Shown here piece by piece: positions 48,192 to 59,000 of a stretch of 64,000 nt of DNA. Source of the stretch: Nymphaea colorata (lineage: Eukaryota; Streptophyta; Magnoliopsida; Nymphaeales; Nymphaeaceae). Location of the stretch: positions 13,742,854-13,806,853 of the forward strand of contig NC_045147.1 of the NCBI RefSeq assembly GCF_008831285.2, written 5' to 3'. The first letter of the stretch is position 1; each line of letters opens with the position of its first letter. A program made the translations under genes and the position numbers. The notes below the pieces were generated by a model, which was not told the DNA's origin, ran no database searches, and was given only the letters and a program-made list of their open reading frames with translations.

Positions 48192-51100
48192 TACTTGAGC
48201 AATAAACCATGCAGAGTAGCTTATGCTACTGACGACTAGCATCATTGCTCCTCGAGTCCAGTCCGTCTTCGCCAGACGAACAGCAGACGTGTGATGAGTG
48301 TGCCAAAGAGAAGAGAGCAGTTTTACAGAAGTGCCTTTATACAGTGTAGCGAGCATGGCGCCCATCACACACACAACGGTGCCTCCCACTTTCACTACTC
48401 CAGCTCTAGTCTTTAGGCAGATGTTCTCCATTCTGAATTAGTCTCCGAGTTACAAGGCATTCTCATTCATGGGAAGCTAACACTTTATAGACGCAAAGGC
48501 AAAAAATTGAAGTGAATTTTACCTTAATACAACGGCGAAGATAAAAGTGAGGACTGGAATGAGGTTGAGGAAAGTGGCAGCAAAAGTGGTGGAGGTACAG
48601 AGGAGTCCGTAGTAGTAGAAGCCCATCCCAATTGTAATTCTAGTCAATGGGAAAGCGTTAATTTTTAGTAAGAAATTGAAGGCAAGAGGCGTCGCTTTTA
48701 GGGGCTGTTTGCCAACAGTAACATTTTGTTTGTTATTACGTAACAAGTGTTATATGAATCTATTTTTTTTTTTTTTTTTGGAGAAGATTCATAGTATAGT
48801 ATAAATTTTGAAGAGGAAGAATATGTAAATGAAAACAAATAGTTCTCAATATAGATATAAGCAATTTTGTGAGTTTGTGTGGTCAACTGCCCACACAAAC
48901 CACCCTACATCGGCCTTTGATTTAAATCTCACCAACGTCTATCTCACAAGGTGAAACGGTTGATTATAAATTCGATTATTTTTCATAGTTGGGTGACTCA
49001 CCCAGTTGACTCAGGATCACCGAGTCAACTCGAATAGCTAGAAAACATGACAATCAGCCAAGGTTGGCCTAGTTCATTCCTGACTCACCCCTGATTCGGC
49101 CCGACTCAGCCTGACTTGTCATGACTTGTTCAATTCAAGTTATTTTCAAACTCGAACGAACGATCAACTCGCTAACTCGGTGACCCGATCATCAGCAGAA
49201 AAAGATAAAAGAGAGAACCAAAAAGGATTACCCAGACAGGGCGCAGACGAAGATCCAACCCAAAGCCGCACATGTCAGCCTCTTCACCTGGTCCCTGCAA
49301 ATAATAAGCATAAAAATGGGAAAAGTTACCATCAAGACCCCACATTCTTTTTTTCTAGTATAGCATCAATTATAAACATAACATGAACATATAAATGTTT
49401 GGTGGTGCGTGTCCATCTGGTTGGCGTGCCCAACGTAATTGGAATATGGAATTTGGCGTATCTTCTGTTCTTTCACGACTAAAAGTGCCCTTCGTTTTGG
49501 ATTATATACTAACCAAAAAGTCATGGGCTCAGCTAAGAAACACTTTCTTCTTTCGTTTTTTTTTTTTTCCTGAAACTCCGCTGGCTTTGGTTTCAACAAC
49601 TGGCCCTTAGAGATTTTCAATCCGACTAATAAATGGATCGGTTCCATATAAATTAAATACACAACATCAGATTTGATTCAGGTCCGGTACCCTCTCAAGA
49701 CAATAATCGATGCTAGGATAGCTCTAAGGCCTAAATCGAACAACTAAAATAATATCACATGGAGAATAAAAGCATTAGCGTTCGACTTTTGGCATCCAAA
49801 CCATGTTCTAAAGAAGGTCCTTCTTCTTTACCCTTCCCGCCTTTGTAAAATAAAATCTCTATGTACTTTTTCTTCTTATAACTTGTGGGTAGCATAGCTG
49901 GTTTGACTTGGCACATAAACAACATGTCTCATGTTCGATTCCCATTAATATTACCCATCAATTGGGAACTTCCAAGGGAGTAGAGGTTATGGTTCTCTCT
50001 CTCTTTCACACATGTCTTGTGCAAAGGGATGTCCACTTTGCTATTCAGCTACAACACCATCTTTCATTTGCTACTGGGTGACTCTGCCGCTCTATCTATC
50101 CACTCTTTCCTTACTCCTCTTATTTTGTTTTACTGTGTTGTTGTCTTGTATATTTTGTTCTTCTATTTTATTTTTAGTTGCTTATTCTTGTATTTAGGAA
50201 ACTTCTTGTCCCCAAATTTTGTTATGCATTCTCATTTTATCGGCCCGACCCAATTACAAAGATAAAATATCCTAATTTAACATCTTGACCGACAATTATA
50301 ATGATCAACGGCTATGATCTTCAATTTTGGAACAAAAGATCACCAACAATTGCATTGGCCCCACATCTTGTTGGGCAAGATTGTGCTTGGTGAAAAACCT
50401 GCTCATTGGTGGGGATGGGTCGTGTATGATCAAGAAAAAAACTGCCATGTTCTTTTTTAGATGTGACATCATCAGCAATAATTTCTTGGTTAAAGTAATA
50501 CAATAATACATCAAAGGATACATGGGCAACTGGTGAGTGATTCTTTGATTTGATGAATTGACCATAACACGGGATAAATTCATGAATATGCATCCATAGC
50601 TTAACTTTCATTTCAACTAGTTGATTCAGAATAATATTTCGCCGAGAGGCACTAACATATAGAAACCCAATTTTGTTTGAATCAACTTCCAAAAAATCTT
50701 AAACCCATCAAATACATGGTAAAATGGCTGAGATCCACCCATTGTGTGGGTCCGTATGGGTGCGCGAGCCCACACCGGCTCCGGCAGTGCATGCAACCAT
50801 ATAAAATGTAACCTCATTAATTTATTTCGCAAAAAATTCATCAACGGAGTTCGAACCTTCGACCTCACAATCATTAAGCCTTGTTTCAACTGATCTACTT
50901 TATGATTCCGAGCTTCCCCTTTTTCTCTGTTATTATGATGCATGTAAAGAATCGTGTATATCATACCATTCAATTTCAATAGACGGATGAAGAAGAATCT
51001 ATCTATCCGAATGACAAGAGAAGCGTATCAGAAGAATCGAAGTACCTGTCACAAAAGTAGGCGAAAGGCGCGAGGAAAGCGGCGGCAACCAGGTGGCGAT

Positions 51101-51311
51101 AGGCCAACAGCGCGAAAATGTTCATCCCTTCATCGAGGCACAATTTGGAGAGCAGCAGCATCCCCGTCATGAATACCTGAACCAGAACCATTCCGGCAGC
51201 CGGCCGGAACTTATCAAGCGACGAAAGGCACGCCATGGCCGGCGTTCCACCTGACGGGTAGAAGCTCAAACAGCTGGGATCAGTTTCGGAGGAAAACTTA
51301 TAGCTAGCCAT
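46676..51311 (-). CDS. WAT1-related (nodulin MtN21/EamA-like) transporter, copy A
   Basis: Seven exons on the minus strand: 51046-51311, 49232-49294, 48523-48639, 48195-48432, 47875-48033, 47614-47765 and 46676-46907. They join in frame to 408 residues. Family landmarks are MVLVQVFMTGMLLLSK and YRHLVAAAFLAPFAYF at the N-terminus, ITIGMGFYYYGL and NLIPVLTFIFAVVLR. Later come WFIAQVKLFKMFPARY, SWCVSKKGPIYAAMFSPL, and SIFLGERLYIGRSMLGSVLIVGGLYAYLWGK. These fit the ten-helix, two-EamA-domain architecture of plant drug/metabolite exporters; Arabidopsis WAT1 moves auxin at the vacuole. The substrate here is unknown. ATG at 51311 has a good context. In-frame ATGs at 51365 and 51236 are alternatives. 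The C-tail after residue about 350 is hydrophilic, as usual. Confidence 0.92.
47037..47410. repeat. Repeat rich in GAGCTCGACTCG motifs
   Basis: Many near copies of GAGCTCGACTCG, GATTAAGGCTCG and CTCAACTCG fill this stretch of the last intron of WAT1 copy A. The right edge reads TTGTTCACCCCTA. The same vocabulary is seen at 27240-27665, and ACTCGGTGACCC-type words occur near 48980-49190. It is probably a dispersed non-coding repeat. Confidence 0.55.
48125..48190 (+). repeat. (TA)24(GA)9 compound microsatellite at a splice donor
   Basis: On the minus strand this reads as a CT run followed by an AT run, beginning four bases after the intron boundary of WAT1 copy A exon 4 (donor GTAC, 48191-48194). 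It occupies much of a 161-base intron. Confidence 0.92.
49888..50010 (+). mobile_element. tRNA-derived SINE-like repeat in WAT1 copy A intron 1
   Basis: TAGCATAGCTGG (49890-49901) fits the RNA polymerase III A box consensus TRGCNNAGYNGG exactly. GTTCGATTCCC (49933-49943) fits the B box. The start-to-start spacing is about 42 bases, as in tRNA promoters. There is no tRNA cloverleaf around them that I can fold, so a SINE head is more likely than a tRNA gene. The 3' end was not located. Confidence 0.55.
50695..50915 (-). mobile_element. tRNA-derived SINE-like repeat, opposite orientation
   Basis: On the minus strand TAGATCAGTTGA (50886-50897) approximates the A box and GGTTCGAACTCC (50846-50857) is a good B box, with about 40 bases between their starts. 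It sits in the same intron as the repeat at 49888 but on the other strand. The body downstream on the minus strand is GC-richer near 50750-50800. Boundaries are approximate. Confidence 0.5.
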
Positions 51312-52270
51312 TTCATTGCCATCCACCTCGAAAGTTACAGAAAGCGAAATAAAGTAATGGAGCAAAACGGCCAGAAACTAGCAATTGCTCACCGCAAATC
51401 CAGTAAAGGAATTCAACAACTTTCAGTTTTGTGGGGATGAGTATTTGGAGCAAAGCCTCTCCACAGCAAAGAAGTGCGAGGTGTGAACATGGGCGTGGCG
51501 TCTACGCAGAGAAAGCTCCTCGTTGATTTCTTCTGTCTGCGTCAAGAATGAGATCGTCCGTGAGAAATTTTTTATATTGGCTTTGGCTGAGAAACCAATT
51601 CCTCCGATCCAGGGAAAGAATAATTGAACCACATGATGAGAGATTGCTTTTACAAGTATTTTAACAAACATTTATCAGAGGGAGAATTGGGTGTTTGTGC
51701 CAAAGGCAGGAAAAGAGTGTGCCGTACCTCAACAAGCATGCTAAATGTGGTTAATTCCATAAAAACAAGTAGCTTCCAACATGCAAACCGCCATTGCCAC
51801 GTGGGTCCTGAGCTTTTGTTCGCAAGATATCAAAAGCACCCATCATGCTGCCATGTGGGTTGAGACAGCCAGAGAACTGCTCTGCTCTGTACTGTTCTTG
51901 GACTCTTGCAGAGATCCCAAAGATGGTATCAATGAGTAGAACTGTAGAACACAGTGATCAGATGTAAGAGAGAAGGCGAGAGATAACTCTTGTAGAGATA
52001 GATCATGGATACTATTTGAATAGGAACAAAGCAGTGATCATACCACAGACAGAGAGAGAGACCCTGTGGCCTGAATTCAAGGTCGACCTGCTTTGTTTTG
52101 GCTTATACTCAAGAAAAGCTGCAGAAACAGACGAATACACTTGCCACGGATCACGAGCTTCCCGGAAGACCTTCGATCCCCATTGCGCACAAGAAAAGAC
52201 CATTGGCAAAGCCTTATCAAGCCAGGTGGTTGTCTCTCTTTCAACACAAAAAAGATCTTCCTTTTCCCCC

Positions 52271-52396
52271 TCTCAAAAGACAAAGGGAAATCCCTTCTTG
52301 ATGCATAAAAATCAGAAAATAAATGGATCGCTCTCTCAAAAGACAAAGGGAAATCCCTTCTTGATGCATAAAAATCAGAAAATAAATGGATCGCTG
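52271..52396 (+). repeat. 63-bp perfect or near-perfect tandem duplication
   Basis: The unit starting TCTCAAAAGACAAAGGG and ending AATGGATCGC followed by a few bases occurs at 52271 and 52334. It is an exact multiple of three, so the short reading frames crossing it repeat the same peptide. This is no evidence of coding. Confidence 0.9.
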
Positions 52397-53479
52397 ACAG
52401 TTTCTCCTCTCGTCTGGAAGTGATAACCTGTGCACATCACCAAGGACTTGACAAGACAATACCAGCAGGAAACTTACAAGGTCTCTTAACACATGGCCGA
52501 GCTGATCAGCTCCCTGAAGTTACTTTCACCCTCTGAGAACCAGCCATTTTAATCTGCAGTTGCAATCAGTTCTTACTACCGGCCAGAATTTCAAAAGGCT
52601 GCTGACTCTTGAGAGCACGCACCAGAAGTTGGTAAGAAAGAGATTTGAGCCTCATGAGAAATGCCATGGCAATTACTCCTTGAAGCCAATGGAGAAACCG
52701 CCATGTAAAGACCGGCTGTTCATAAACATCGTTGATGCAGAGCTTTCTTCTTTTTTCCTTTTTTCTTTCAGGGTCCGCTTGTTTCAACCACTGGTTTGAG
52801 ATTATTATGATCTTAAATCGGTGATAAGGTCAGAACAGGTCGGACCCCCTCCCTCTAATTGGACCTTAAATCCATGGTTTCTAATATGTAACATGAATTT
52901 AAGATCGAAGTTATTGAGATCACGATCTTCCAAAGCACATCTTTTTTTTAGTACTACAGCCTTGGATCTTATCAAATGCAACCTCAACAAATCTTAATGA
53001 AGAGCGAAGCCAGAGTTTCTTAGTTGCCATTCTCTACTTACTTCTCCATGCCAACGAAGAGGTGTGGGCATTTGCCCACACAAACCGGCTAAAAGCCTTT
53101 ATTTTTCTGTTAAAACTTTATGGTAATTTTTGTCATTTACATATCGATAGTACCTTTCAAAATAAAAAAATTTATCACTAGTACCACTTAAGCAGGATTT
53201 TCTGACGCGGCCCCTACATGCCAGGTACGTACTCCTTGTTTGTCCACTAAAAAGCCTGCCAATTGCTTCATCCTGTTACAAAGCATGCCCACTTCAATTA
53301 TTTCAACTTGAATGCACCAAGCCACGGTTCACCTAACCCGGTATGTGAACCCCTCTAGTCATTATTATTCAAGTTAGCTATCTAATTTAAGACTATTTGC
53401 AGAAATGTGTTAATAAAAGTATCTCATCGCCCAAGTGAAAGCCGAAGTCTCTGTCCTTACAAGAGTCTAAGGCTGTGTC

Positions 53480-53545
53480 GGTGCTTCGAACCAGTGACAG
53501 CCACATACCAGCCACTCGCACAAGCCGGTGCACCAAGCCCTTTAA
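53480..53545 (-). mobile_element. Possible SINE-like head
   Basis: On the minus strand a B-box-like GGTTCGAAGCACC follows a poor A-box-like TGGTGCACCGGC by about 44 bases. Only the B box is convincing, so this is a weak call. Confidence 0.25.
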
Positions 53546-54537
53546 CTTGAGCCAAGTTTGTTAAAACTAGCAAGCCAAGCATGAAGCGGCCATGTGATCG
53601 TTCAAACTTAGTTGCGTCAGTATATCAATTAAATATATTGCATAGTTCATGGAACAACCTCGAACAAGTTGTATATGTTTCATATCTTAGGTCAGGCCTT
53701 TTGTCTCGTACCGACGTCCTTTATCAACCAAAAAGTATGCGCACATATATAATAAACTCTGGTGTTCATTTTAAGTTTGAAGGATCAATTTTTTTACGAT
53801 TAGAATGTTAGTGATCTTGTGCCTTTTGTTGTTGCTGCTTTGAGATTGAATGGTCCCGGACTCCTAATTAACACAACTGAACAGTGGATAAAATTGGCCA
53901 AGAGAGCAGAGATCAGTGCCCTGACGCGAAAGTTCAACCAAAGGCAGAGAAGCCCACGTTCCGACTTGTCCGTGTCCCCGAGAAAGAAAGCTACGTAAAG
54001 CAAGTCACCGGACGTGGGGACGGGAAGGCTCAAGTTTCTTCAACGTTGAAATGGACCACGCACCTAAGCCGGCGATTTCAAGGGACCCGACTCTAGCCTC
54101 CTTGCCGCCAGCTGCCCACAAACATATTTTATTTCACTAATGGGGCTGTATATATATATAATTCAGAAAAATTATATAGTAAGACGATTCTTAATTTTTT
54201 GTTTAAATGTGTTTTTCAATTTTCATAAAATTAACAGCAAAAAAATTTCCGCAATCACTCCCTTTTCTCATCTCCTAGGTCCACGACTATTTCAGAATCT
54301 TGGTGATGTTAAGGTATGCTCTTCAATTCGGGCATCACAAGTTTAGAAGAGTAGCACTTATGGGAATCAAACAAAATATGCATCGTCTAAATTGAAGATG
54401 CATCGTCTGTACGTCATTTAAACCGACCAACTATGTTACACATCTTAAAGGAAAAAAAATCAATATTTTTTTGGAAAAATGACTGAAACTAAAGCATTTT
54501 TTATATAATCATAAAAAAGTTAGCATATTGACATTTT

Positions 54538-54539
<2 letters not shown>

Positions 54540-54572
<33 letters not shown>

Positions 54573-54589
54573 GAGAGAGAGAGAGAGAG
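54540..54589 (+). repeat. (TA)n(GA)n compound microsatellite
   Basis: A TA run of about 29 bases is followed by AAA and a GA run of about 18 bases. It lies in the spacer between the WAT1 genes. Confidence 0.93.
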
Positions 54590-55601
54590 CACGGACACTC
54601 TTTTTAAGCCACATATGCGAGCCAACTTGTCCAACCTTTGATAAAGGTAAGGTGGTAGCAGAAAGCATCGTGACTATGAGAGATTGCGCCGATAATGTCT
54701 ACCACCATTTGGAACATATGTGAGACCGACCATTAGGTAGCCCATCTTGTAACAAAAATTATACTTTCATTATGTATAATGAAAAGGACTTGTCATGATT
54801 ATTTAAAGTGTGTCAGTTATGGTTGTTGCTTTTCTTTAATTATATACAGTCTTCCACACCAAGACCTTCTCATCGAGCAATTTAATTGTCAAAAAAATTA
54901 TGTGGGTATGATGTGGAATAAAGATAAGTATGAATCATATCAAAATCATTGAATTGATAATTAGAAGAACAAAAAGGCATAAAAATTTGCGGTAGCTTAT
55001 GTTGCGAGAGATTTGTGGTTAAATACAAATAAGGCCAGATCTGGATCTACCTTCCACAAACCCGAAATTTTGACCTTATGCTAATGGGATTTGGTTCAAA
55101 TCTAAAATCAGTCAACTAGATCAACATTACAAAACTATCAATCAAGTTGACATAATTACTCACTGATCAGTCTATAAGTCCTTGTATTTACTCTTTCTTT
55201 GAAAAGGTACATGCAGTGCATGCCTCGTGAACCTTCAATCAAGTTGATCAAAAGATCAGTTAATCATGTATGTGTATTCCCAATGGGGTTTGTGCAACGG
55301 TCAAGGCAGAGGCTGATATGCGGCCAGTATTCATTTCAATCTCCCATGACATTAACCTTCTGCGCTGCAAAAGAGAAGGCACCGATAAGCAAATAGTGCA
55401 TAACATACACCTACCTCGAAGCACCAAAGCAGTCCTAGACCCTAGAGAGATGAGGGGAGGGAGGGGAGCTTCGGCCTTTCAATTGGATGGTGGGATTAGC
55501 CCTTTAACCATTTAATGGGTTATATTTAAGATGATTAGATAATAACTCACAAAGATTGACTAAATGATTAATTATCCTAGTTCTTGTAATAGCAGCCTCT
55601 T

Positions 55602-58600
55602 TCACAATATCTCTTCTTGGGATGTCAAATCATTGCCATTTTTTCCTAGCGCTTCTCCATGATTATGCTGCTCACGAGCTTTGCCCTTTTCATTCATGGC
55701 GGTTTCTGACGTTGAAGAGACGGAATTTGTGAGAGAGTTCCCGACTCCACAACTGTGTCGATTGTCCGCCTCATGGGACGTCGCTTGAAGTGTTGACTCT
55801 TTGCTCTTTCCCCAAAGGAATGCATATAGCCCTCCTATTATGAAAATGGATCCCAATATACTGCAATGACATTCAGCATAGTTCCCTATTAGAAACATAA
55901 ACATGACAGAAGATCTCAAAAGATGGGCCGAATCTTCCATGCAGTTCAAGCTATTGAAGTCATTTCAGATCTTTTATCTACTTAATGAAAGATTGTTATT
56001 GTTCATGTTATGGCATTTGTAAATTAGAGAGAACAATATAAAAAAGAAAGCAAGAAAGAAAGAACAAAGATATCCAACCAACCTTCCAACATAAAGTCTT
56101 TCGCCGAGAAAGAGGGACTCTGAGATGCTCACAAGGACGAGAACAAGAGGGCTAAACATGGTGACATAGATTGGGCCTCGCTTGCTGATACACCATGTAA
56201 TCAAACAAAAAGTTGCCCCAGATGTCAATATTCCCTGCACCAATTAAAATATGAACTTTCTTTAAGAATTTTTAATTTCTTAAGAAAGTGAAATTTTATT
56301 ATATATGTACCGCGTAGATTATGGTAATTAGCCGTAGGTCCAATCCCAACTTCCATGCTGATGGGTCTCTTCTCATGGCAAAGCCAATCACAACTGATTG
56401 CAAGGTTCCCGCCCAACAAGTGAGTGCTGTTGCAGAATATTTTGCAGGATATACTTTCAGTAATTTGACCTGCCACAGTATTTATATCAATTGAAATAAT
56501 ACAAATGAATTGACCTTGTTTCTAATTCTATGAATAGGAAATGAATTCAAGCATTCTCAATCATCAATTTTTGGTGTATTTACGTAATCTTTGACAACTT
56601 TAGTTTCATATTGAAGATTATGAGATATCTTCAAGGGTTTATAAAGGATGTTGTTAAGTTCTAATTCTTAGTTTTTTTTTGAGACTGAACAAAAACTGAT
56701 AAAGGGTAGGTTGGGATTCATCGGACCAGAGGCCTAAGCCCGGTTTAAGAATGGGTCAGGGTGTTACAATCTATGTTACTGCTGCTTTGTTGCTGCTGCT
56801 TTTTGAAGCCCTTGACAGTTTTTCACAGCAATATTGTTCAATTTTTTCTTGAACAGATCCCATACAACGTTAGTCTATCTTTCAAATCATGTCACCACTT
56901 GATCAGATGATTGGAAATTTGTCCCAAAATTTGTGGCCAGTCATCCAATAAATAACAAAACCAATCTAATATTTGGAATGATCGCCATATCCAAAAAAGC
57001 AAAAACCAGCTCTTCTCATATTTTACTAATGTAACAAAAAGGATATGACAATGATAAAAGACCAAAAAGAAAAAAACGTTTACTGCTAATAACTATCTGA
57101 AAACACAGTTCTCAAGTGCATTAACATATCAAAAAAATTTTGAACCTCGCAAAACTTACCTGAGCAATGAACCATAAGGCATCACTCAGGCTGCTGGCAG
57201 CCAACATAAGAGATCCTGTAGTCCAGTTTGCTCTCTCTGCGTTGGCTCCAACTGGTTGGTGATGATGCCAGAGTGGTGCAGGAAAGAGCTTGAAGGATGA
57301 CCCTTTATATAATGTGATCATTGTTGCTCCTCCCACACAGATAATCGTTCCTGACACCTTCACTTTTCCTGCTACAGTTCTTAGCCCTACCTTCTCCATT
57401 CTGCATCGACACAGATATCCATTATCGGTAACCTGACCAATTTAGAGGCGTTCCTGCGTTTAATTTCAAGGGCACATATGCTTCTACTTTTTAATTTCAA
57501 GTCATCCTCTTACAGGTAAAAATCCATTTGACTATTTAACTGGGAAGTTGAATAACAAATTAACCGAGAGAGTGTTACCTCAGAACTGCCGCAAGAAGGA
57601 ACGTCACGATTGGAATGGTGTTCAGGAAGTTGGCTGCAAATGAAGCAGAAGTGTAGAATATACCGTAGTAGTAAAAGCCAATTCCCATGGTAATACTGAG
57701 AAAAAGGCAGTGTAAGTTGCAGGAATGATCAGAACAAGTGTGGATATATACCAAGAAGTGATAGATAGAAGAAGAATATAAGTCATCCAATGATCAAAAC
57801 AAGTGTCGATAAGCTATCCACATAACAAATCTGCCTTACCCAAATGCACCACATGCGAAGATCCAGGACATGGCTTCGAGTGTCAACTTGGGTCTTTGTT
57901 TCCTGCAAGAAAGAGAAATCACGATGACAAAGTGATAAATTAATGTAAGACAGATTGCAATCTCTAATTAACTCAACAAACTGCTATTCCATCTTCATAA
58001 GTAGCCAAGTACACGCGCAGCTTTTGAAGAGATACCAATAATGTGCTCAAGTTTGAAGTTATTACGAATCACATACAGAAGATACAACCTGATGAAATAA
58101 AGTTTTGAAAACTCGAGTGGTCCTTTCTCATACCACCAAAAGTTGCTGCCTCTTTTGCAAAATTTATCATAAGTAGTGTGGAAGCCACGCACTTATCAGG
58201 CCTGTCATCTGCCAGGGGCGGAGGCAGATGTGGGTGGGCAATTGCTCACACTACCCAACAAAAATGTTTATCCTCATATTGATATTTCAGGATAATTTTT
58301 CTTTCTAGTGTGCTTCAAAATTTAAAATTTTATAGCTAGTTCCCTTTACCTAGAATTTTTTGACTCTACCCCTGGCATCTGCCTGATCAGACTTTTAAAC
58401 GTAAGGATTGACTGGGTCTCATTCAACCACGACTAAATCAACTAACAGGATTGATAACAACAACGCAACGACTGTCTATCACCAAAACGAACGGTTGAGA
58501 TCATAGATCGATTCCAGAATAGGGTCGGTAATTGTCTGATTTGCTGCTGCGCTTGAGGATTGATCGATAGCATGAGCTTAGGTTTCCCCTGAGTTTGTTC

Positions 58601-58913
58601 CCCACTTTGAATATCCAAACAAAGTATAAAAACCAAATCTCAATCACTGAAATAAACAGAGAACATGATTCACAAAGTCGATCCAGACCCTCTTCCGAAG
58701 CCAAGAACAAGTGCTTGTTAGTTGTTACCTCTCGAGAAAGTAGGCGAAGGGCGAGACGAACACCGCGGCGACCAAGTGCCGGTAGGTCAAGAAGGCAAAG
58801 ACGAACATCCCGTTGTCGAGAACGACCTTGGAGAGGAGCAGCATCCCGGCGATGAAGACCTGCACGGCCACCATGCTGAGGACCGGCCGGTGCTCCTTCA
58901 CCCACCCCACCAT
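55602..58913 (-). CDS. WAT1-related (nodulin MtN21/EamA-like) transporter, copy B
   Basis: Seven exons on the minus strand: 58729-58913, 57840-57902, 57579-57695, 57160-57400, 56311-56469, 56083-56234 and 55602-55860. They join in frame to 391 residues. Landmarks are MVAVQVFIAGMLLLSK, YRHLVAAVFVSPFAYF, ITMGIGFYYYGIFYTSASF, WFIAQVKLLKVYPAKY, TWCISKRGPIYVTMFSPL, and SLFLGERLYVGRSILGSIFIIGGLYAFLWGK. This is the two-EamA-domain plant exporter family; the substrate is unknown. Exons 2, 3, 5 and 6 have exactly the same lengths (63, 117, 159, 152) and phases as copy A, so the pair arose by tandem duplication. The ATG at 58913 is used because the open frame further upstream begins without an ATG. A short upstream reading frame, MEAQLSVVT, precedes it. 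Confidence 0.93.
58213..58374 (+). mobile_element. hAT-like MITE in WAT1 copy B intron 1
   Basis: The 162-bp element starts CAGGGGCGGAGG and ends ACTCTACCCCTG. The reverse complement of the end is CAGGGGTAGAGT, so the termini are imperfect inverted repeats. Flanking octamers TCATCTGC (58205-58212) and GCATCTGC (58375-58382) match at 7 of 8 positions. The interior has a GTGGGCAATTGCTCAC-like palindrome also seen near 53052 and 48882. Confidence 0.72.
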
Positions 58914-59000
58914 CCTGCTCGCCGCTCCCAGCCGCAGCCCCGGCGCGCCGCTCCTCCCGTCTAAAGTGCTGGCCCAGCTACTCCCTGCCCCTAACTTCAC

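Larger units (their letters stand above)
51366..55601. other. Spacer between the two WAT1 genes; no gene seen
   Basis: Contains a 63-bp tandem duplication at 52271-52396, a possible SINE head on the minus strand at about 53480-53545, a TA/GA microsatellite at 54540-54589, and a palindromic GTGTGGGCATTTGCCCACAC at about 53052-53071. The plus-strand frame at 52016-52423 overlaps the tandem duplication and shows no known domain. The part next to 51311 should hold the promoter of WAT1 copy A. Confidence 0.55.

Noticed and set aside
49890-49943. A tRNA gene
   Set aside because: A and B boxes are present but I could not form acceptor and anticodon stems around them; a SINE head fits better.
52016-52423. 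135-codon frame with an internal peptide repeat
   Set aside because: The repeat is the 63-bp DNA duplication. Several frames on both strands are open here, which points to chance.
53800-54096. Open frames on both strands near 53.8-54.1 kb
   Set aside because: Moderately GC-rich and open on both strands, but no family resemblance and no intron signals consistent with a gene.
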